64,000 nucleotides of DNA from assembly GCF_027000115.1 (NCBI RefSeq), contig NZ_JALTON010000039.1:1-64000 (forward strand). Direction: 5' to 3'. This document shows, piece after piece, positions 17,136 through 26,263 of this stretch. The translations under genes and the position numbers were made by a program. Within the stretch, counting starts at the first letter, position 1, and each line of letters begins with the position of its first letter. The notes beneath the pieces were generated by a model, which saw nothing but the letters and a program-made list of their open reading frames with translations, was not told where the DNA came from and did not search any database. Source of the stretch: Thiohalobacter sp. Its GTDB lineage: Bacteria > Pseudomonadota > Gammaproteobacteria > Thiohalobacterales > Thiohalobacteraceae.

Positions 17136-17164
17136 TTGTATCTGCCCCGGCCACCCCCGATAAT
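17136..17164 (+). promoter_or_regulatory. Promoter candidate for dxs
   Basis: TTGTAT, a 17-base spacer and GATAAT lie in the short gap between ispA and dxs, starting three bases after the ispA stop. This would let dxs, queD and folE2 be transcribed independently of xseB-ispA. Confidence 0.5.
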
Positions 17165-17187
17165 TGCGGGTTTCCCGGTGGCCCCAG

Positions 17188-19086
17188 ATGACAGACTCCC
17201 CCCAGTTCCCGCTGCTCGCGACCATCGATTCGCCGGCCGACCTGCGCAGGCTGCCGGAGGCGGAACTGCCGGCGCTCGCCCGCGAACTGCGCGCCTTTCT
17301 CATCGACAGCGTCAGCCGTACCGGCGGCCATCTGGCGGCCGGTCTGGGCACGGTGGAGCTGACCCTCGCCCTGCACTACGTCTACCGCACCCCGGAAGAC
17401 CGGCTGGTGTGGGATGTCGGCCACCAGAGCTATCCGCACAAGATCCTCACCGGCCGGCGCGAGCGCATGGCCAGCCTGCGACAGCGCGGCGGCCTGGCCG
17501 GCTTCCCGCGCCGCGAGGAGAGCGAATACGACACCTTCGGCGTCGGCCACTCCAGTACCTCCATCAGCGCCGCACTGGGCATGGCGCTGGCCGCGCGACG
17601 CGCCGGCAGCCGGCGGCGGGTGGTGGCGGTGATCGGTGACGGCGCCATGACCGCCGGCCAGGCCTTCGAGGCCCTGAATCACGCTGGTGATGCCCGCGCC
17701 GACCTGCTGGTGATCCTCAACGACAACGAGATGTCCATTTCGCCCAATGTCGGCGCCCTGTCCAGCCATCTGGCACGGCTGCTTTCCGGGCGCATGTACG
17801 CCACGGTGCGCGAGGGCGGCAAGCGCATCCTGCGCAACCTGCCGCCGGTGGCCGAGCTGGCGCGCCGCGCCGAGGAACACATGAAGGGCATGGTCGTCCC
17901 CGGCACCCTGTTCGAGGAAATGGGCTTCAACTACCTCGGCCCGATTGACGGCCACGACCTGCCGGCGCTGGTATCGACCCTGCGCAACGTGCGCGAACTG
18001 CGCGGACCGCAACTGCTGCACGTGGTCACCCGCAAGGGCAAGGGCTATGCCCCGGCCGAAGCCAATCCCTGTGCCTACCACGGCGTCGGCCGCTTCGACC
18101 CGGTGACCGGCGAGTGCGAGTCGACACCGGCCACGGGTCCCACCTACACCCAGGTGTTCGGCGACTGGCTGTGCGACATGGCCGAGACCGACCCCTCGCT
18201 GGTCGCCATCACCCCGGCCATGCGCGAGGGCTCCGGACTGGTCGAATTCTCCAGACGCTTCCCGGACCGCTATTTCGATGTCGGTATCGCCGAGCAGCAT
18301 GCGGTGACCCTGGCCGCAGGGCTTGCCTGCGAGGGACTGCATCCGGTGGTGGCCATCTACTCCACCTTCCTGCAACGCGGCTACGACCAGCTCATCCACG
18401 ACGTGGCCCTGCAGAACCTGCCGGTCACCTTTGCCATCGACCGCGCAGGGCTGGTCGGGCCTGACGGCCCGACCCATACCGGCAGCTTCGACCTCGGCTA
18501 CCTGCGCTGCACGCCCAACCTGGTGGTGATGGCACCGGCCGACGAGAACGAGTGCCGGCGCATGCTGACCACCGCGCAGCGCCACCCCGGCCCGGCCGCG
18601 GTGCGCTATCCGCGCGGCACCGGCCCGGGCGTGGCCGTGTCCCCGGAACTGGTGCCGCTGCCCCTCGGCCGCGGCGAGATCCGCCGGCAGGGGCGCGAGG
18701 TCGCCATTCTCTCCTTCGGCAGCCTGCTCGACCGCGCCCTGGCCGCAGCCGAGGCCCTGGATGCCACCGTGGCCAACATGCGCTTCGTCAAGCCGCTGGA
18801 CACCGAGCTGCTGCAGCAACTGCTGTCCGGGCACCGGCTGTGGGTAACGCTGGAGGACAATGCCCTGGCCGGCGGCGCCGGCTCGGCGGTGGCCGAATGG
18901 CTGGCCGACCAGGGCCAGGCCATGCCCCTGCTGCGGCTGGGCCTGCCCGACGCCTTCATCGAACAGGGCAGCCGCGACGAACTGCTGGCCGAGTGTGGCC
19001 TGGATGCCGCCGGCATCCGCCGATCCATTGCACACAGGCTCGCCCGGGGAAATTGCGCCGCCCCGGACGATCGCCTAGTATCCTAG
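17188..19086 (+). CDS. dxs: 1-deoxy-D-xylulose-5-phosphate synthase
   Basis: Dxs joins pyruvate and glyceraldehyde 3-phosphate to form DXP, the first step of the MEP isoprenoid pathway and a precursor of thiamin and pyridoxal phosphate. The 632-residue enzyme shows the thiamin diphosphate motif [18 protein letters not shown] with LNDNEMSIS (about residues 150-190), [10 protein letters not shown]-type residues near 75, and the catalytic-glutamate segment [15 protein letters not shown] near 368. The C-terminal transketolase domain includes RYPRGTGPG. The ATG start has only a weak ribosome site. It stands in the conserved xseB-ispA-dxs order. Confidence 0.97.
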   Translation: MTDSPQFPLLATIDSPADLRRLPEAELPALARELRAFLIDSVSRTGGHLAAGLGTVELTLALHYVYRTPEDRLVWDVGHQSYPHKILTGRRERMASLRQRGGLAGFPRREESEYDTFGVGHSSTSISAALGMALAARRAGSRRRVVAVIGDGAMTAGQAFEALNHAGDARADLLVILNDNEMSISPNVGALSSHLARLLSGRMYATVREGGKRILRNLPPVAELARRAEEHMKGMVVPGTLFEEMGFNYLGPIDGHDLPALVSTLRNVRELRGPQLLHVVTRKGKGYAPAEANPCAYHGVGRFDPVTGECESTPATGPTYTQVFGDWLCDMAETDPSLVAITPAMREGSGLVEFSRRFPDRYFDVGIAEQHAVTLAAGLACEGLHPVVAIYSTFLQRGYDQLIHDVALQNLPVTFAIDRAGLVGPDGPTHTGSFDLGYLRCTPNLVVMAPADENECRRMLTTAQRHPGPAAVRYPRGTGPGVAVSPELVPLPLGRGEIRRQGREVAILSFGSLLDRALAAAEALDATVANMRFVKPLDTELLQQLLSGHRLWVTLEDNALAGGAGSAVAEWLADQGQAMPLLRLGLPDAFIEQGSRDELLAECGLDAAGIRRSIAHRLARGNCAAPDDRLVS

Positions 19087-19108
19087 CGTTTCACTCAGGA
19101 ATAGAGCC

Positions 19109-19489
19109 GTGACTGCCCGCTACCAGCTGCGCGTCCTTACTGAATTCGCCTCTGCCCATACCCTGAGCGGGTATCCGGGCGCCTGCTCGCGCATGCATGG
19201 CCACAACTGGAAGGTCGAGGTGGAGGTCGAGGCCGACGCGCTGGACGAGATCGGCATGGCCATCGACTTCAAGGCCATCAAGCGCGCCGCCAACGAGATC
19301 GGCGACCGGCTCGATCATCGCTATCTCAACGAACTCGAACCCTTCACCGAGGTCAACCCGACCGCGGAGAACATCGCCGCGTACTTCTACCGCGAACTGC
19401 AGCGCAAGCTGAACGACGAACGCGTGCGGGTGAGATCGGTCACCCTGTGGGAAACCGACCGCGCCTGCGTCAGATACTCAGAGGACTGA
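19109..19489 (+). CDS. queD: 6-carboxytetrahydropterin synthase (queuosine pathway)
   Basis: QueD converts dihydroneopterin triphosphate to 6-carboxy-tetrahydropterin on the way to preQ0 and queuosine in tRNA. The 126-residue protein has zinc ligands His17, His30 and His32, nucleophile Cys26 (CSRMHGHNW), the Asp69-His70 pair and the pterin-anchoring Glu115 (LWETDRA). The CxxxHxH pattern separates it from eukaryotic pyruvoyl-tetrahydropterin synthase. The start is GTG. folE2, which makes its substrate, follows after four bases, so the two form a substrate-linked pair. Other queuosine genes are not in the window. Confidence 0.92.
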   Translation: MTARYQLRVLTEFASAHTLSGYPGACSRMHGHNWKVEVEVEADALDEIGMAIDFKAIKRAANEIGDRLDHRYLNELEPFTEVNPTAENIAAYFYRELQRKLNDERVRVRSVTLWETDRACVRYSED

Positions 19490-19493
19490 ATCC

Positions 19494-20309
19494 ATGAGCA
19501 GCCCCCGGCCGGCCAAGTCCGGCACCGACATCGCCGACGTGCAGAGCAGCCGCGACACCCGGCAGATCGCCATCGACAAGGTCGGCATCAAGGACATCCG
19601 CCACCCGGTGCGGGTACGCGACCGTTCCGGCGGCGAACAGCACACGGTGGCCAGCTTCAACATGTACGTGAACCTGCCGCACAACTTCAAGGGCACGCAC
19701 ATGTCCCGCTTCGTGGAGATCCTGAACCGCCACGAGCGCGAGATCTCGGTGGAATCCTTCAAGGAAATGCTGAGCGAGATGGTGGAACTGCTCGAGGCCG
19801 AGGCCGGGCACATCGAGATGTCCTTCCCCTACTTTGTCAACAAGGCCGCGCCAGTGTCCGGCGTGGAAAGCCTGATGGACTATGACGTCAGCTTCATCGG
19901 CGAAATCTCCGACGGCGTGCCGCGGATGAACATCAAGGTGGTGGTGCCCGTCACCAGCCTCTGCCCCTGCTCCAAGAAGATCTCCGACTACGGTGCCCAC
20001 AACCAGCGCTCGCATGTCACCGTCAACGTACGCACCCGCGGCTTCGTCTGGATCGAGGAGATCATCGAACTGGTCGAACAGGAGGCCTCCTGCGAACTCT
20101 ACGGCCTGCTCAAGCGCCCCGACGAGAAGGCCGTCACCGAGCGCGCCTACGACAACCCCAAGTTCGTCGAGGACATGGTCCGCGACGTCGCCGCCCGCCT
20201 CAACGACGACGACCGCATCGCGGCCTATGTGGTGGAATCAGAGAACTTCGAGTCCATCCACAACCACAGCGCCTATGCCATGATCGTGAAGGACAAGACA
20301 GGGGCCTGA
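19494..20309 (+). CDS. folE2: GTP cyclohydrolase IB
   Basis: FolE2 converts GTP to dihydroneopterin triphosphate, the entry to folate and queuosine synthesis. Unlike FolE it does not depend strictly on zinc. The 271-residue protein has the family's DIRHPV segment, the metal site with Cys157 and Cys159 ([20 protein letters not shown]), His169 and His174, and the C-terminal NHSAYAM. It is tightly linked to queD. No Zur-like site was recognised in front of the pair. Downstream lies a non-coding repeat island rather than another operon gene. Confidence 0.96.
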   Translation: MSSPRPAKSGTDIADVQSSRDTRQIAIDKVGIKDIRHPVRVRDRSGGEQHTVASFNMYVNLPHNFKGTHMSRFVEILNRHEREISVESFKEMLSEMVELLEAEAGHIEMSFPYFVNKAAPVSGVESLMDYDVSFIGEISDGVPRMNIKVVVPVTSLCPCSKKISDYGAHNQRSHVTVNVRTRGFVWIEEIIELVEQEASCELYGLLKRPDEKAVTERAYDNPKFVEDMVRDVAARLNDDDRIAAYVVESENFESIHNHSAYAMIVKDKTGA

Positions 20310-20330
20310 GGCGTCCCGAGTGTCGGGTAG

Positions 20331-20946
20331 GATGGGCAAAGCGAAGCGTGCCCATCGGATGACTGCAAGAGCGCCACGGACGACACGGAAAGCACGGACA
20401 GAGTGAGTGTCCGCTCTGTCACCCCGGAGCAGGATGGGCAAAGCGAAGCGTGCCCATCAACCGAGTGCCGGTTCGCACCACCAGGCGGGAGTGAACCATT
20501 CCACCTTTTTTCCGCCCCTGCCGGGCGGGTTACTTTTCTTTGCCCGGCCAAAGAAAAGTAACCAAAAGAAAGGCCGCCCCGCTGCCGCCCCCTTCGGGTG
20601 CCCTGCGCTTCTCGCGGGCCGCGGGGCCGCGCGCAACTCGCTGCGCTCAGACACTCGCGCGGCCTGATCCGCGTCCCGCTGCGATGCTCGGGGCGGCAGA
20701 GGGGACCCGAATCCGGGTCGGTGGCCGGGCTGGCCGCCAGCCAGCCCGGCATCATTCTTCTGTCCGTGCCTTTCTTGTCGGCCGTGGCGTTCTTGCGAGG
20801 TTCCGATGGGCACGCTGCGCTTTGCCCATCCTGCCCCGGGGTGACTACGCGGGGTGAGCGGGCGGACATTCGATCTGTCCGTGCCTTCCGTGTCGTCCGT
20901 GGCGCTCTTGTGGTTTTTCTGATGGGCACGCTTCGCTTTGCCCATC
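20331..20946. repeat. Intergenic repeat island with nested inverted units
   Basis: The roughly 690-base gap between folE2 and the PilZ gene holds no credible gene. It contains four copies of a 26-bp imperfect palindrome beginning GATGGGC (20331-20356, 20433-20458, 20805-20830, 20921-20946); the first two are inverted relative to the last two. A 35-bp unit beginning AGAGCGCCACGG (20368-20402) recurs inverted at 20874-20908 with one mismatch, and more diverged near 20760-20794. Together they give arms of about 72 bp facing each other over 470 bp. An 11-bp GC-rich hairpin occurs at 20724-20750. The same 26-bp unit recurs twice near 32.3 kb. Dispersed repeats of this kind are known from other gamma- and betaproteobacteria and are often mistranslated as small proteins. 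Confidence 0.85.
20528..20563. repeat. 15-bp perfect hairpin inside the repeat island
   Basis: GGTTACTTTTCTTTG pairs perfectly with its complement across a 6-base CCCGGC loop. This A/T-rich stem within GC-rich DNA is the core of a widespread intergenic repeat type and could form a cruciform or a strong RNA hairpin. Its role is unknown. Confidence 0.8.
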
Positions 20947-20997
20947 CTACGCGGGGTGACGGGCGCGCGCTCGCTCTGGCTGCGTCGTCCAATGCAG

Positions 20998-21660
20998 TCA
21001 CTGCTGCATCTGCTCGTACACATAGCCATGCAGCAGGATGGCGTCCATCTCCTCGACCATCTGGAACTCGACGCCATAGTGCCAGGCAACGATCTCGCCG
21101 GCATCGTCGTGCTGTTCTCTCACCGAACGCACCAGGGCATTGAGCTTCATGTACTTCTCCACACCGGCGACAGGCACGCGGGCGGTGATGACCAGCAGGT
21201 CCTCCGCCCGGGCGATGGGCCGGTCGCTGCTGACCAGGGCACCGGCGGTGCTGATGTCCTCGATCGTGGCACGGCTGTCCTGCATCTTCGCGGGATCGTC
21301 GGGGCTGGGGTGGGATACGCTCACCGGCAGGTCGGCCCGCACCCGCACCGCCTTGCGTACCACGATCTTCTCCAGTTCCGAGGGATAGGCCAGATGCAGG
21401 TGCGGGTAGGGCCGCAGTGCGGAATACAGGATCTGACTGTTGAAGGCATAGCAGTTGCGGCCCGACATCATGCGCACCACCAGCGGCTGGCCCTCGCGCA
21501 CCAGCATCACCTTGCGGTCGACCCTGGGCGTGGTGATGATGACGCTGCCACCCGGCAGATAGCCGATGACCTTGGCCGCGAACTTGCGTTCGTCGTGGCC
21601 GACGAACTGCAGCTGCAGCGGATCACCTACATTGAGACGAAGCCCGGTTTCCCTTTCCAT
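20998..21660 (-). CDS. YcgR-like PilZ protein (flagellar brake type)
   Basis: The 220-residue protein has an N-terminal YcgR-like beta domain (about 1-95) and a C-terminal PilZ domain. The PilZ domain carries RKAVR near 101-105 and DISTAG near 137-142, the c-di-GMP-contacting residues. YcgR proteins slow the flagellar motor when c-di-GMP is high. Three chemoreceptors occur elsewhere in the window, but no flagellar genes, so the target is inferred. The ATG start is preferred; an upstream in-frame TTG would reach into a foldback element beginning seven bases before the ATG. That element probably carries or displaces the original promoter. Confidence 0.82.
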   Translation of the reverse strand: MERETGLRLNVGDPLQLQFVGHDERKFAAKVIGYLPGGSVIITTPRVDRKVMLVREGQPLVVRMMSGRNCYAFNSQILYSALRPYPHLHLAYPSELEKIVVRKAVRVRADLPVSVSHPSPDDPAKMQDSRATIEDISTAGALVSSDRPIARAEDLLVITARVPVAGVEKYMKLNALVRSVREQHDDAGEIVAWHYGVEFQMVEEMDAILLHGYVYEQMQQ

Positions 21661-21667
21661 GTCAGTA

Positions 21668-21858
21668 TTAACCCGGCAACCCAATATGTCGTGTTCAGCC
21701 GGGCCTTCCCCTTGATCTTGAACCTGTCAGGGATGCAGAGAAAGCCCCTGCCCGGCGTTGTGGCGCTTGCCAAGGGCTGGGGCCATTGCCTGCGAGCCAC
21801 GCCTTGTTCAGCGCCTTTCTCTGCATCCTGAACACGATATATTGGATTGCCGGGTTAA
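21668..21858. mobile_element. MITE-like element flanked by TTAA
   Basis: A foldback element sits between two TTAA copies (21668-21671 and 21855-21858). Its ends are 26-bp inverted repeats starting CCCGGCAA (21672-21697 and 21829-21854, three mismatches). A further 14-bp perfect inverted pair (21731-21744 and 21815-21828) directly extends the right arm but is separated by 33 bp in the left arm, so the ancestral terminal repeat was probably 40 bp with a later insertion. It contains no gene. The right TTAA contains the TAA stop of the protease gene. This fits a transposed non-autonomous element with a 4-bp target duplication; the parent transposase is not in the window. Confidence 0.7.
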
Positions 21859-22556
21859 TAACGCTTCCTCAGCACCAGGTGGTCACCCTCGTTGGCCAGC
21901 CGCAACCGCCCCAGGAAGGACATGCCCAGCAGCAGCTCACGGGGATTCGGCCCTTCCAGCACCACGGCCTCGACATTGTTGAGTTCGATGCTGCCCACCC
22001 GGACGCGATCCAGGCGTATGCGCCAGGCCGGCTCCGCGCGCGAGGCGGTCATGACCCGTACCGGCTCGCCCTCGACCCGAAAGTCGATACCCAGGCGGCG
22101 CGCCTGATCGCCGTTCATGGCGATCATCGAGGCCCCGGTATCGACCAGAAACTTCACTGGAAAGCCATTGATGCTGCCGATCGTACGGAACATGCCGCCA
22201 CGATCGCGCCAGATGACCACCTGGGCGCCGGCATCGGCCCGGGCTGCTTCCCCCAGCTCCCGCGCCCGCGCGCCGAGCCGGACCCGCAACTCGCGGCCCT
22301 CGTGGCGGAAACGCGCGGCACCGTCCTCCACCGCCACCAGTTCCAGGCCGTCGGGGGTGCGCTGCCCGATCCGCAGCCTGTGCTGCACGCCGTCCACGCG
22401 CACGATGGCCTGCTGCCCGAACAGCGCCAGCACCTCGATGTCGGCCGCCAGAACCGGGATCCCCCATACCAGCAGGAAAAAACCGGTGGTGATCCACTTT
22501 CGCAAGGACGTGTCCACCTGTCCGGCCGGATCCGTATCCATCCTCTTCTCGTCCAT
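21855..22556 (-). CDS. Secreted retropepsin-like aspartic protease
   Basis: The 233-residue protein has an N-terminal hydrophobic segment (about 21-37) with likely cleavage after AA at 38. A roughly 90-residue beta-rich region follows, then a clan AA aspartic protease domain with the active-site motif VDTGAS (Asp139-Gly141) preceded by INGFPVKF and followed by LLGMSFL. A single catalytic motif implies a homodimer, as in retroviral proteases. It is probably periplasmic or membrane-anchored. Substrates are unknown for this bacterial family. The final codons are Tyr then TAA, with the TAA belonging to the TTAA flank of a foldback element. pgpA lies 62 bases upstream on the same strand. Confidence 0.82.
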   Translation of the reverse strand: MDEKRMDTDPAGQVDTSLRKWITTGFFLLVWGIPVLAADIEVLALFGQQAIVRVDGVQHRLRIGQRTPDGLELVAVEDGAARFRHEGRELRVRLGARARELGEAARADAGAQVVIWRDRGGMFRTIGSINGFPVKFLVDTGASMIAMNGDQARRLGIDFRVEGEPVRVMTASRAEPAWRIRLDRVRVGSIELNNVEAVVLEGPNPRELLLGMSFLGRLRLANEGDHLVLRKRY

Positions 22557-22618
22557 CCTCGCTGCCTGGTTTCCGAACCGACAGTGGCCCGGCCGCCACC
22601 CGGCGACCGCTCCGTTTG

Positions 22619-23101
22619 TCAGGGAACCGGCAGCGCCTGGGCCAGCCCCAGGCAGGCTGCCGCCAGGGCACCTGCCACAAGGTCATCGGCCATGATCCCG
22701 ATTCCTCCAACGACACGTTGATCCAGAACCCGGATCGGCCAGGGTTTGACAATATCGAAGAGCCGGAACAGAAGAAAGCCCGCCACCACCCAGGGCCACT
22801 CGGGCGGGACGAAGGCCAGCGTCACCAAAAGCCCCGCCACCTCGTCCCAGACGATGCCCGGGTGATCGTGCGCGCCCAGGGCGCGCGCGGCCCGGCCGCA
22901 GAGCCAGATGCCACCCACGGCCGCCGCCAGCGTCGCCAGCAGGTAGCCCGCCGGCGGCAGCTGCGCCAGCAACCACCACAGCGGCAGCGCAGCCAGGGTG
23001 CCGAAGGTACCGGGCGCCACCGGGGCCAGGCCGCTGCCGAGGCCAAAGGCCAGCAGGTGGCCCGGATCCCGCAGCAGCCGCAGGGGGACGGGGCCTGCCA
23101 T
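22619..23101 (-). CDS. pgpA: Phosphatidylglycerophosphatase A
   Basis: PgpA removes the phosphate from phosphatidylglycerophosphate at the inner membrane to give phosphatidylglycerol. The 160-residue protein has the family motifs GLAPVAPGTFGT near residues 25-36, VWDEVAG near 84-90, FRLFDIVKPWP and MADDLVAG, and about four membrane segments. Its ATG shares a base with the thiL stop (TGATG), so it is translationally coupled. The order nusB-thiL-pgpA is the same as in E. coli. Confidence 0.95.
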   Translation of the reverse strand: MAGPVPLRLLRDPGHLLAFGLGSGLAPVAPGTFGTLAALPLWWLLAQLPPAGYLLATLAAAVGGIWLCGRAARALGAHDHPGIVWDEVAGLLVTLAFVPPEWPWVVAGFLLFRLFDIVKPWPIRVLDQRVVGGIGIMADDLVAGALAAACLGLAQALPVP

Positions 23102-24060
23102 CAGGGGCCTCCGAAATGGTCGAAGCCGCCGGGTGCCGGCCGTTCCCGGCCGTCGGCGTCGATCAGCCGCAGCCCCGGCTCGGCCTCGATCTCGCCGATC
23201 CACGTCACCGGCCAGCCGATGGCCGCCATGCGGGTGTTCATTGCCGCCTCGGCCGCCGGCGGCAGGGTGAAGCAGAGCTCGTAGTCGTCGCCGGCGCCGA
23301 GGGCGAGCCGCAGACCCTCCGCCTCGTCCGCCTGCGCCGCGCGCAGGGCCGCCGAGCGTGGCAGCCGCTCGGCCGCCACCCGCGCGCCCACGCCGCTGGC
23401 CTGAAGCAGATGCCCCAGGTCTGCCGCCAGGCCATCGGAGACGTCGATGGCGGCGGTCGCCAGCCCGCGCAGGGCCCGGCCGGCGGCCAGCCGCGGCTCG
23501 GGCCGGTCCAGCCGCCGGCGCAGCGCCTCGGGCACGGGTTTTCCGGCCTCGAGCAGGGCCAGTGCCATGCCGGCATCGCCCAGGCTGCCGGTGACCCAGA
23601 TGCCGTCACCCGGCCGTGCCCCGGCACGAGTCAGTGCCTCGCCGCTGGGCACCCGGCCGGCCAGGGTGACGGTGACGGTCAGGGCGCCGCGGGTGGTGTC
23701 GCCGCCGACCAGCGCGACGCCATGGGCCGCGGCCAGCGCGCCGAAGCCCGCGGCGAACCCGGCCAGCCAGGCCGCGTCGGCCTCGGGCAGGGTGAGCGCC
23801 AGCGTGGCCCAGGCCGGCTCGGCGCCCATGGCCGCGAGGTCGCTGAGATTGACCGCCAGCGCCTTGTGACCGACCGCCTCGGGCGCGGTCGCCCCGGGGA
23901 AGTGCACGCCGGCAACCAGGGTATCGGTGGCCAGCACCAGGTCCTGCCCCGCCGGCATCGCCAGCAGGGCGGCGTCGTCGCCGATGCCCAGGCGCACATC
24001 GTCCCGCGGCGGCGTGAGCCCCGCGAAGTAACGATCGATGAGGGAGAATTCGCCGGGCAT
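23101..24060 (-). CDS. thiL: Thiamine-monophosphate kinase
   Basis: ThiL phosphorylates thiamine monophosphate to the active cofactor thiamine diphosphate. The 319-residue protein begins with the family-typical GEFSLIDRYF and has the Mg/ATP motif GIGDDAALL with ATDTLVAGVHF, then the NLSDLAAMGA and GGDTTRG segments and IDVSDGLAADLGHL near residue 210. The ATG start is chosen on this N-terminus. The reading frame stays open upstream but without a family match. It overlaps pgpA by one base and sits behind nusB. Confidence 0.96.
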   Translation of the reverse strand: MPGEFSLIDRYFAGLTPPRDDVRLGIGDDAALLAMPAGQDLVLATDTLVAGVHFPGATAPEAVGHKALAVNLSDLAAMGAEPAWATLALTLPEADAAWLAGFAAGFGALAAAHGVALVGGDTTRGALTVTVTLAGRVPSGEALTRAGARPGDGIWVTGSLGDAGMALALLEAGKPVPEALRRRLDRPEPRLAAGRALRGLATAAIDVSDGLAADLGHLLQASGVGARVAAERLPRSAALRAAQADEAEGLRLALGAGDDYELCFTLPPAAEAAMNTRMAAIGWPVTWIGEIEAEPGLRLIDADGRERPAPGGFDHFGGP

Positions 24061-24104
24061 GGTTGTGTCGGACTCGGTCTCTGGCTGTGCGTCCGGCACC
24101 GGCA

Positions 24105-24554
24105 CTACCGCCCCTGGTACTCCACCTGGCGCAGGTCGCGCGCCACCCGGTCGAGCACGCCGTTGACGAAGGTATGTGCCTGCTCGGCACCGAACTTGCG
24201 GGTCAGGGCAACGGCCTCGTTGAGCACCACGCGATAGGGCACGTCGATGCGGTCGCGCAGCTCGCGGGTGGCCAGCCTGAGCACGGCGCGCTCGACCGGG
24301 TCGACCTCGTCGGGCTTGCGGTCCAGATAGGGCCGGTACAGACCATCGATCTCCGCGACGTCCTGGATGACCCTTTGCACCAGCTCCCGGAAGTACTCGC
24401 CGTCGGCGCCGCGGTACTCGTCCGAATGCTCGAACTGGGCCAGCAGCTCGCCGGGATCGGTGGCCGTCATCTGCCACTGGTACAGGGCCTGCAGGGCCAG
24501 CCGCCGGGCACGCGAACGCGCCGCCGCCTGCGGATTGCCGCGGGCCGCCGCCAT
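24105..24554 (-). CDS. nusB: Transcription antitermination factor NusB
   Basis: NusB binds BoxA RNA with NusE (ribosomal protein S10) and supports rRNA antitermination. The 149-residue all-helical protein has the family length and the RRLALQALYQWQ start, the DRKPDEVDPVERAVLRLA middle, and the VVLNEAVALTRKFG and FVNGVLDRVAR end. The Arg-rich N-terminus is usual for the RNA-binding face. It lies five bases after ribH, as in E. coli, so it shares the riboflavin operon transcript. Confidence 0.97.
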   Translation of the reverse strand: MAAARGNPQAAARSRARRLALQALYQWQMTATDPGELLAQFEHSDEYRGADGEYFRELVQRVIQDVAEIDGLYRPYLDRKPDEVDPVERAVLRLATRELRDRIDVPYRVVLNEAVALTRKFGAEQAHTFVNGVLDRVARDLRQVEYQGR

Positions 24555-24559
24555 CGCCC

Positions 24560-25036
24560 TCAGTCTCCCAGCTCGCGCAGCAGATCGACCATCTCGATCG
24601 CCGACAGCGCGGCCTCCACCCCCTTGTTGCCGGCCTTGGTGCCGGCGCGTTCGATGGCCTGCTCGATGGTATCCACGGTCAGCACGCCGAAGGCCACGGG
24701 GAGGTCATACTGCATGCCCACCTGGGCCAGCCCCTTGGTGCACTCGCCGGCAACGTATTCGAAATGCGGCGTGCCGCCACGGATCACCGCGCCCAGCGCG
24801 ATGATGGCGTCATAGCGCCCCTGCGCCGCCAGCCGCTTCGCCGCCAGCGGCATCTCGAAGGCGCCCGGCACCCGGATCACGTGCAGGTTCTCGGGCTCGG
24901 CACCGTGGCGCTTGAGGGTGTCGATGGCACCGGCCAGCAGGCTGTCCACCACGAAGCTGTTGAAGCGCGACACCAGCAGCGCGAAGCGGGCGCCCCTGGC
25001 CGTCATCCGGCCCTCGTATTCCTTGATCTTGCTCAT
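24560..25036 (-). CDS. ribH: 6,7-dimethyl-8-ribityllumazine synthase
   Basis: RibH condenses 3,4-dihydroxybutanone 4-phosphate with the ribityl-aminouracil to form lumazine, the penultimate step to riboflavin. The 158-residue protein has [12 protein letters not shown], the [10 protein letters not shown] phosphate-binding segment, and [15 protein letters not shown] with the catalytic His. It usually assembles as pentamers or 60-mers. It lies between the ribB-like gene and nusB on the same strand. Confidence 0.97.
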   Translation of the reverse strand: MSKIKEYEGRMTARGARFALLVSRFNSFVVDSLLAGAIDTLKRHGAEPENLHVIRVPGAFEMPLAAKRLAAQGRYDAIIALGAVIRGGTPHFEYVAGECTKGLAQVGMQYDLPVAFGVLTVDTIEQAIERAGTKAGNKGVEAALSAIEMVDLLRELGD

Positions 25037-25082
25037 CGTTCGTCTCCAGAGCTGAAGCGGGCCGCCGCGCCCGCCGGGGATT

Positions 25083-26186
25083 TCAGTACACGTACTCGGT
25101 CACTTCCAGGCCGAAGCCGGTGATGCCGTGCATCTTCTTGGGCGCGCTCAGCACCCGCATGCGCTTCACGCCGAGATCGGCGAGGATCTGTGCGCCGATG
25201 CCATAGGTCCGCAGTTCCTCGCGCAGGCGCTTGGGCATTTCGGTATGCGCACCCTGGTCGCGGTAGTGCTCGATGCGGCGGATCAGCGCCTGCGGATCCT
25301 CGGGCTTGCCCAGCACGATGACGATGCCGCTGCCTTCCTGCGCGATGCGCTCCATGGCACTGCGCAGCGGCCAGCCACAGTCACTGACCGTCGCATCGAG
25401 CAGATCACACAGGGTGCGCTGCACATGCACCCGCACCAGCACCGGCTCCTCCAGGTCGATATCACCGTGCAACAGGGCCAGGTGGACGTTCTTGTCGATG
25501 GAATCCTCGTAGGCCACCAGCCGGAATTCGCCATGGGCCGTGGGCAGCAGGCACTCGCTGACCCGTTCCACCGTCTTTTCGTTCTCGATGCGGTAGTGGA
25601 TGAGATCGGCAATGGTCCCGATCTTCAGACCATGTTCGGCGGCGAACCTCTCCAGGTCGGGTCGCCGCGCCATGGTGCCGTCCTCGTTGAGGATCTCCAC
25701 GATCACCGCCGCCGGCTCCAGCCCCGCCAGGCGCGCCAGATCGCAACCGGCCTCGGTATGCCCGGCACGAGTGAGCACGCCACCGGGCTGCGCCATCAGC
25801 GGGAAGACATGCCCCGGCTGTACCAGATCGCTGGGCTGCGCGTCCGGCGCCACCGCCTTCTGGATGGTGACGGCGCGGTCGTGCGCGGAGATGCCGGTGG
25901 TTACCCCTTCGGCGGCCTCGATGCTGACCGTGAAGGCGGTACCCAGCGCGGCGCTGTTGTCCTGCACCATGGGATTCAGCCCCAGCTGCCGGCAGCGCTC
26001 GCGGGTCAGGGTCAGGCAGATCAGCCCCCGGCCATACCTGGCCATGAAGTTGATGTCTTCAGGCGTGACCGCGCTGGCGGCCATCACCAGGTCGCCCTCG
26101 TTCTCGCGGTCCTCGTCATCCATGAGGATGACCATCTTGCCCTGACGGATATCCTCGATCAGTTCTTCGGTCGTGTTCAGCGCCAT
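25083..26186 (-). CDS. ribB: DHBP synthase fused to a degenerate cyclohydrolase II domain (RibBX type)
   Basis: The N-terminal half (about 1-200) is 3,4-dihydroxy-2-butanone 4-phosphate synthase, with [11 protein letters not shown] and RAGHTEA giving the acidic metal site and catalytic His. The C-terminal half aligns with GTP cyclohydrolase II but has lost its chemistry. Against E. coli RibA the zinc-site region HSECLTGD reads HVQRTLCD and RCDCG reads VSDCG, so two of three zinc cysteines are gone. The catalytic Arg region is also replaced. This is the RibBX architecture known in Proteobacteria, and a separate ribA should exist elsewhere. The 367-residue length fits. Annotating it as bifunctional RibBA would be misleading. 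Confidence 0.9.
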   Translation of the reverse strand: MALNTTEELIEDIRQGKMVILMDDEDRENEGDLVMAASAVTPEDINFMARYGRGLICLTLTRERCRQLGLNPMVQDNSAALGTAFTVSIEAAEGVTTGISAHDRAVTIQKAVAPDAQPSDLVQPGHVFPLMAQPGGVLTRAGHTEAGCDLARLAGLEPAAVIVEILNEDGTMARRPDLERFAAEHGLKIGTIADLIHYRIENEKTVERVSECLLPTAHGEFRLVAYEDSIDKNVHLALLHGDIDLEEPVLVRVHVQRTLCDLLDATVSDCGWPLRSAMERIAQEGSGIVIVLGKPEDPQALIRRIEHYRDQGAHTEMPKRLREELRTYGIGAQILADLGVKRMRVLSAPKKMHGITGFGLEVTEYVY

Positions 26187-26263
26187 GTCTTCTTCCGGTG
26201 AGGGGTGAGGCGTGAGGGCGTGGAGAGAACATCCCTACTGGCCTGCGCATCACGCCTCTTGCC

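Noticed and set aside
20273-21143. Several overlapping frames of 200 or more codons in the repeat island
   Set aside because: They translate dispersed repeats (WAKRSVPI-type strings) in several frames and both strands, a known annotation artefact.
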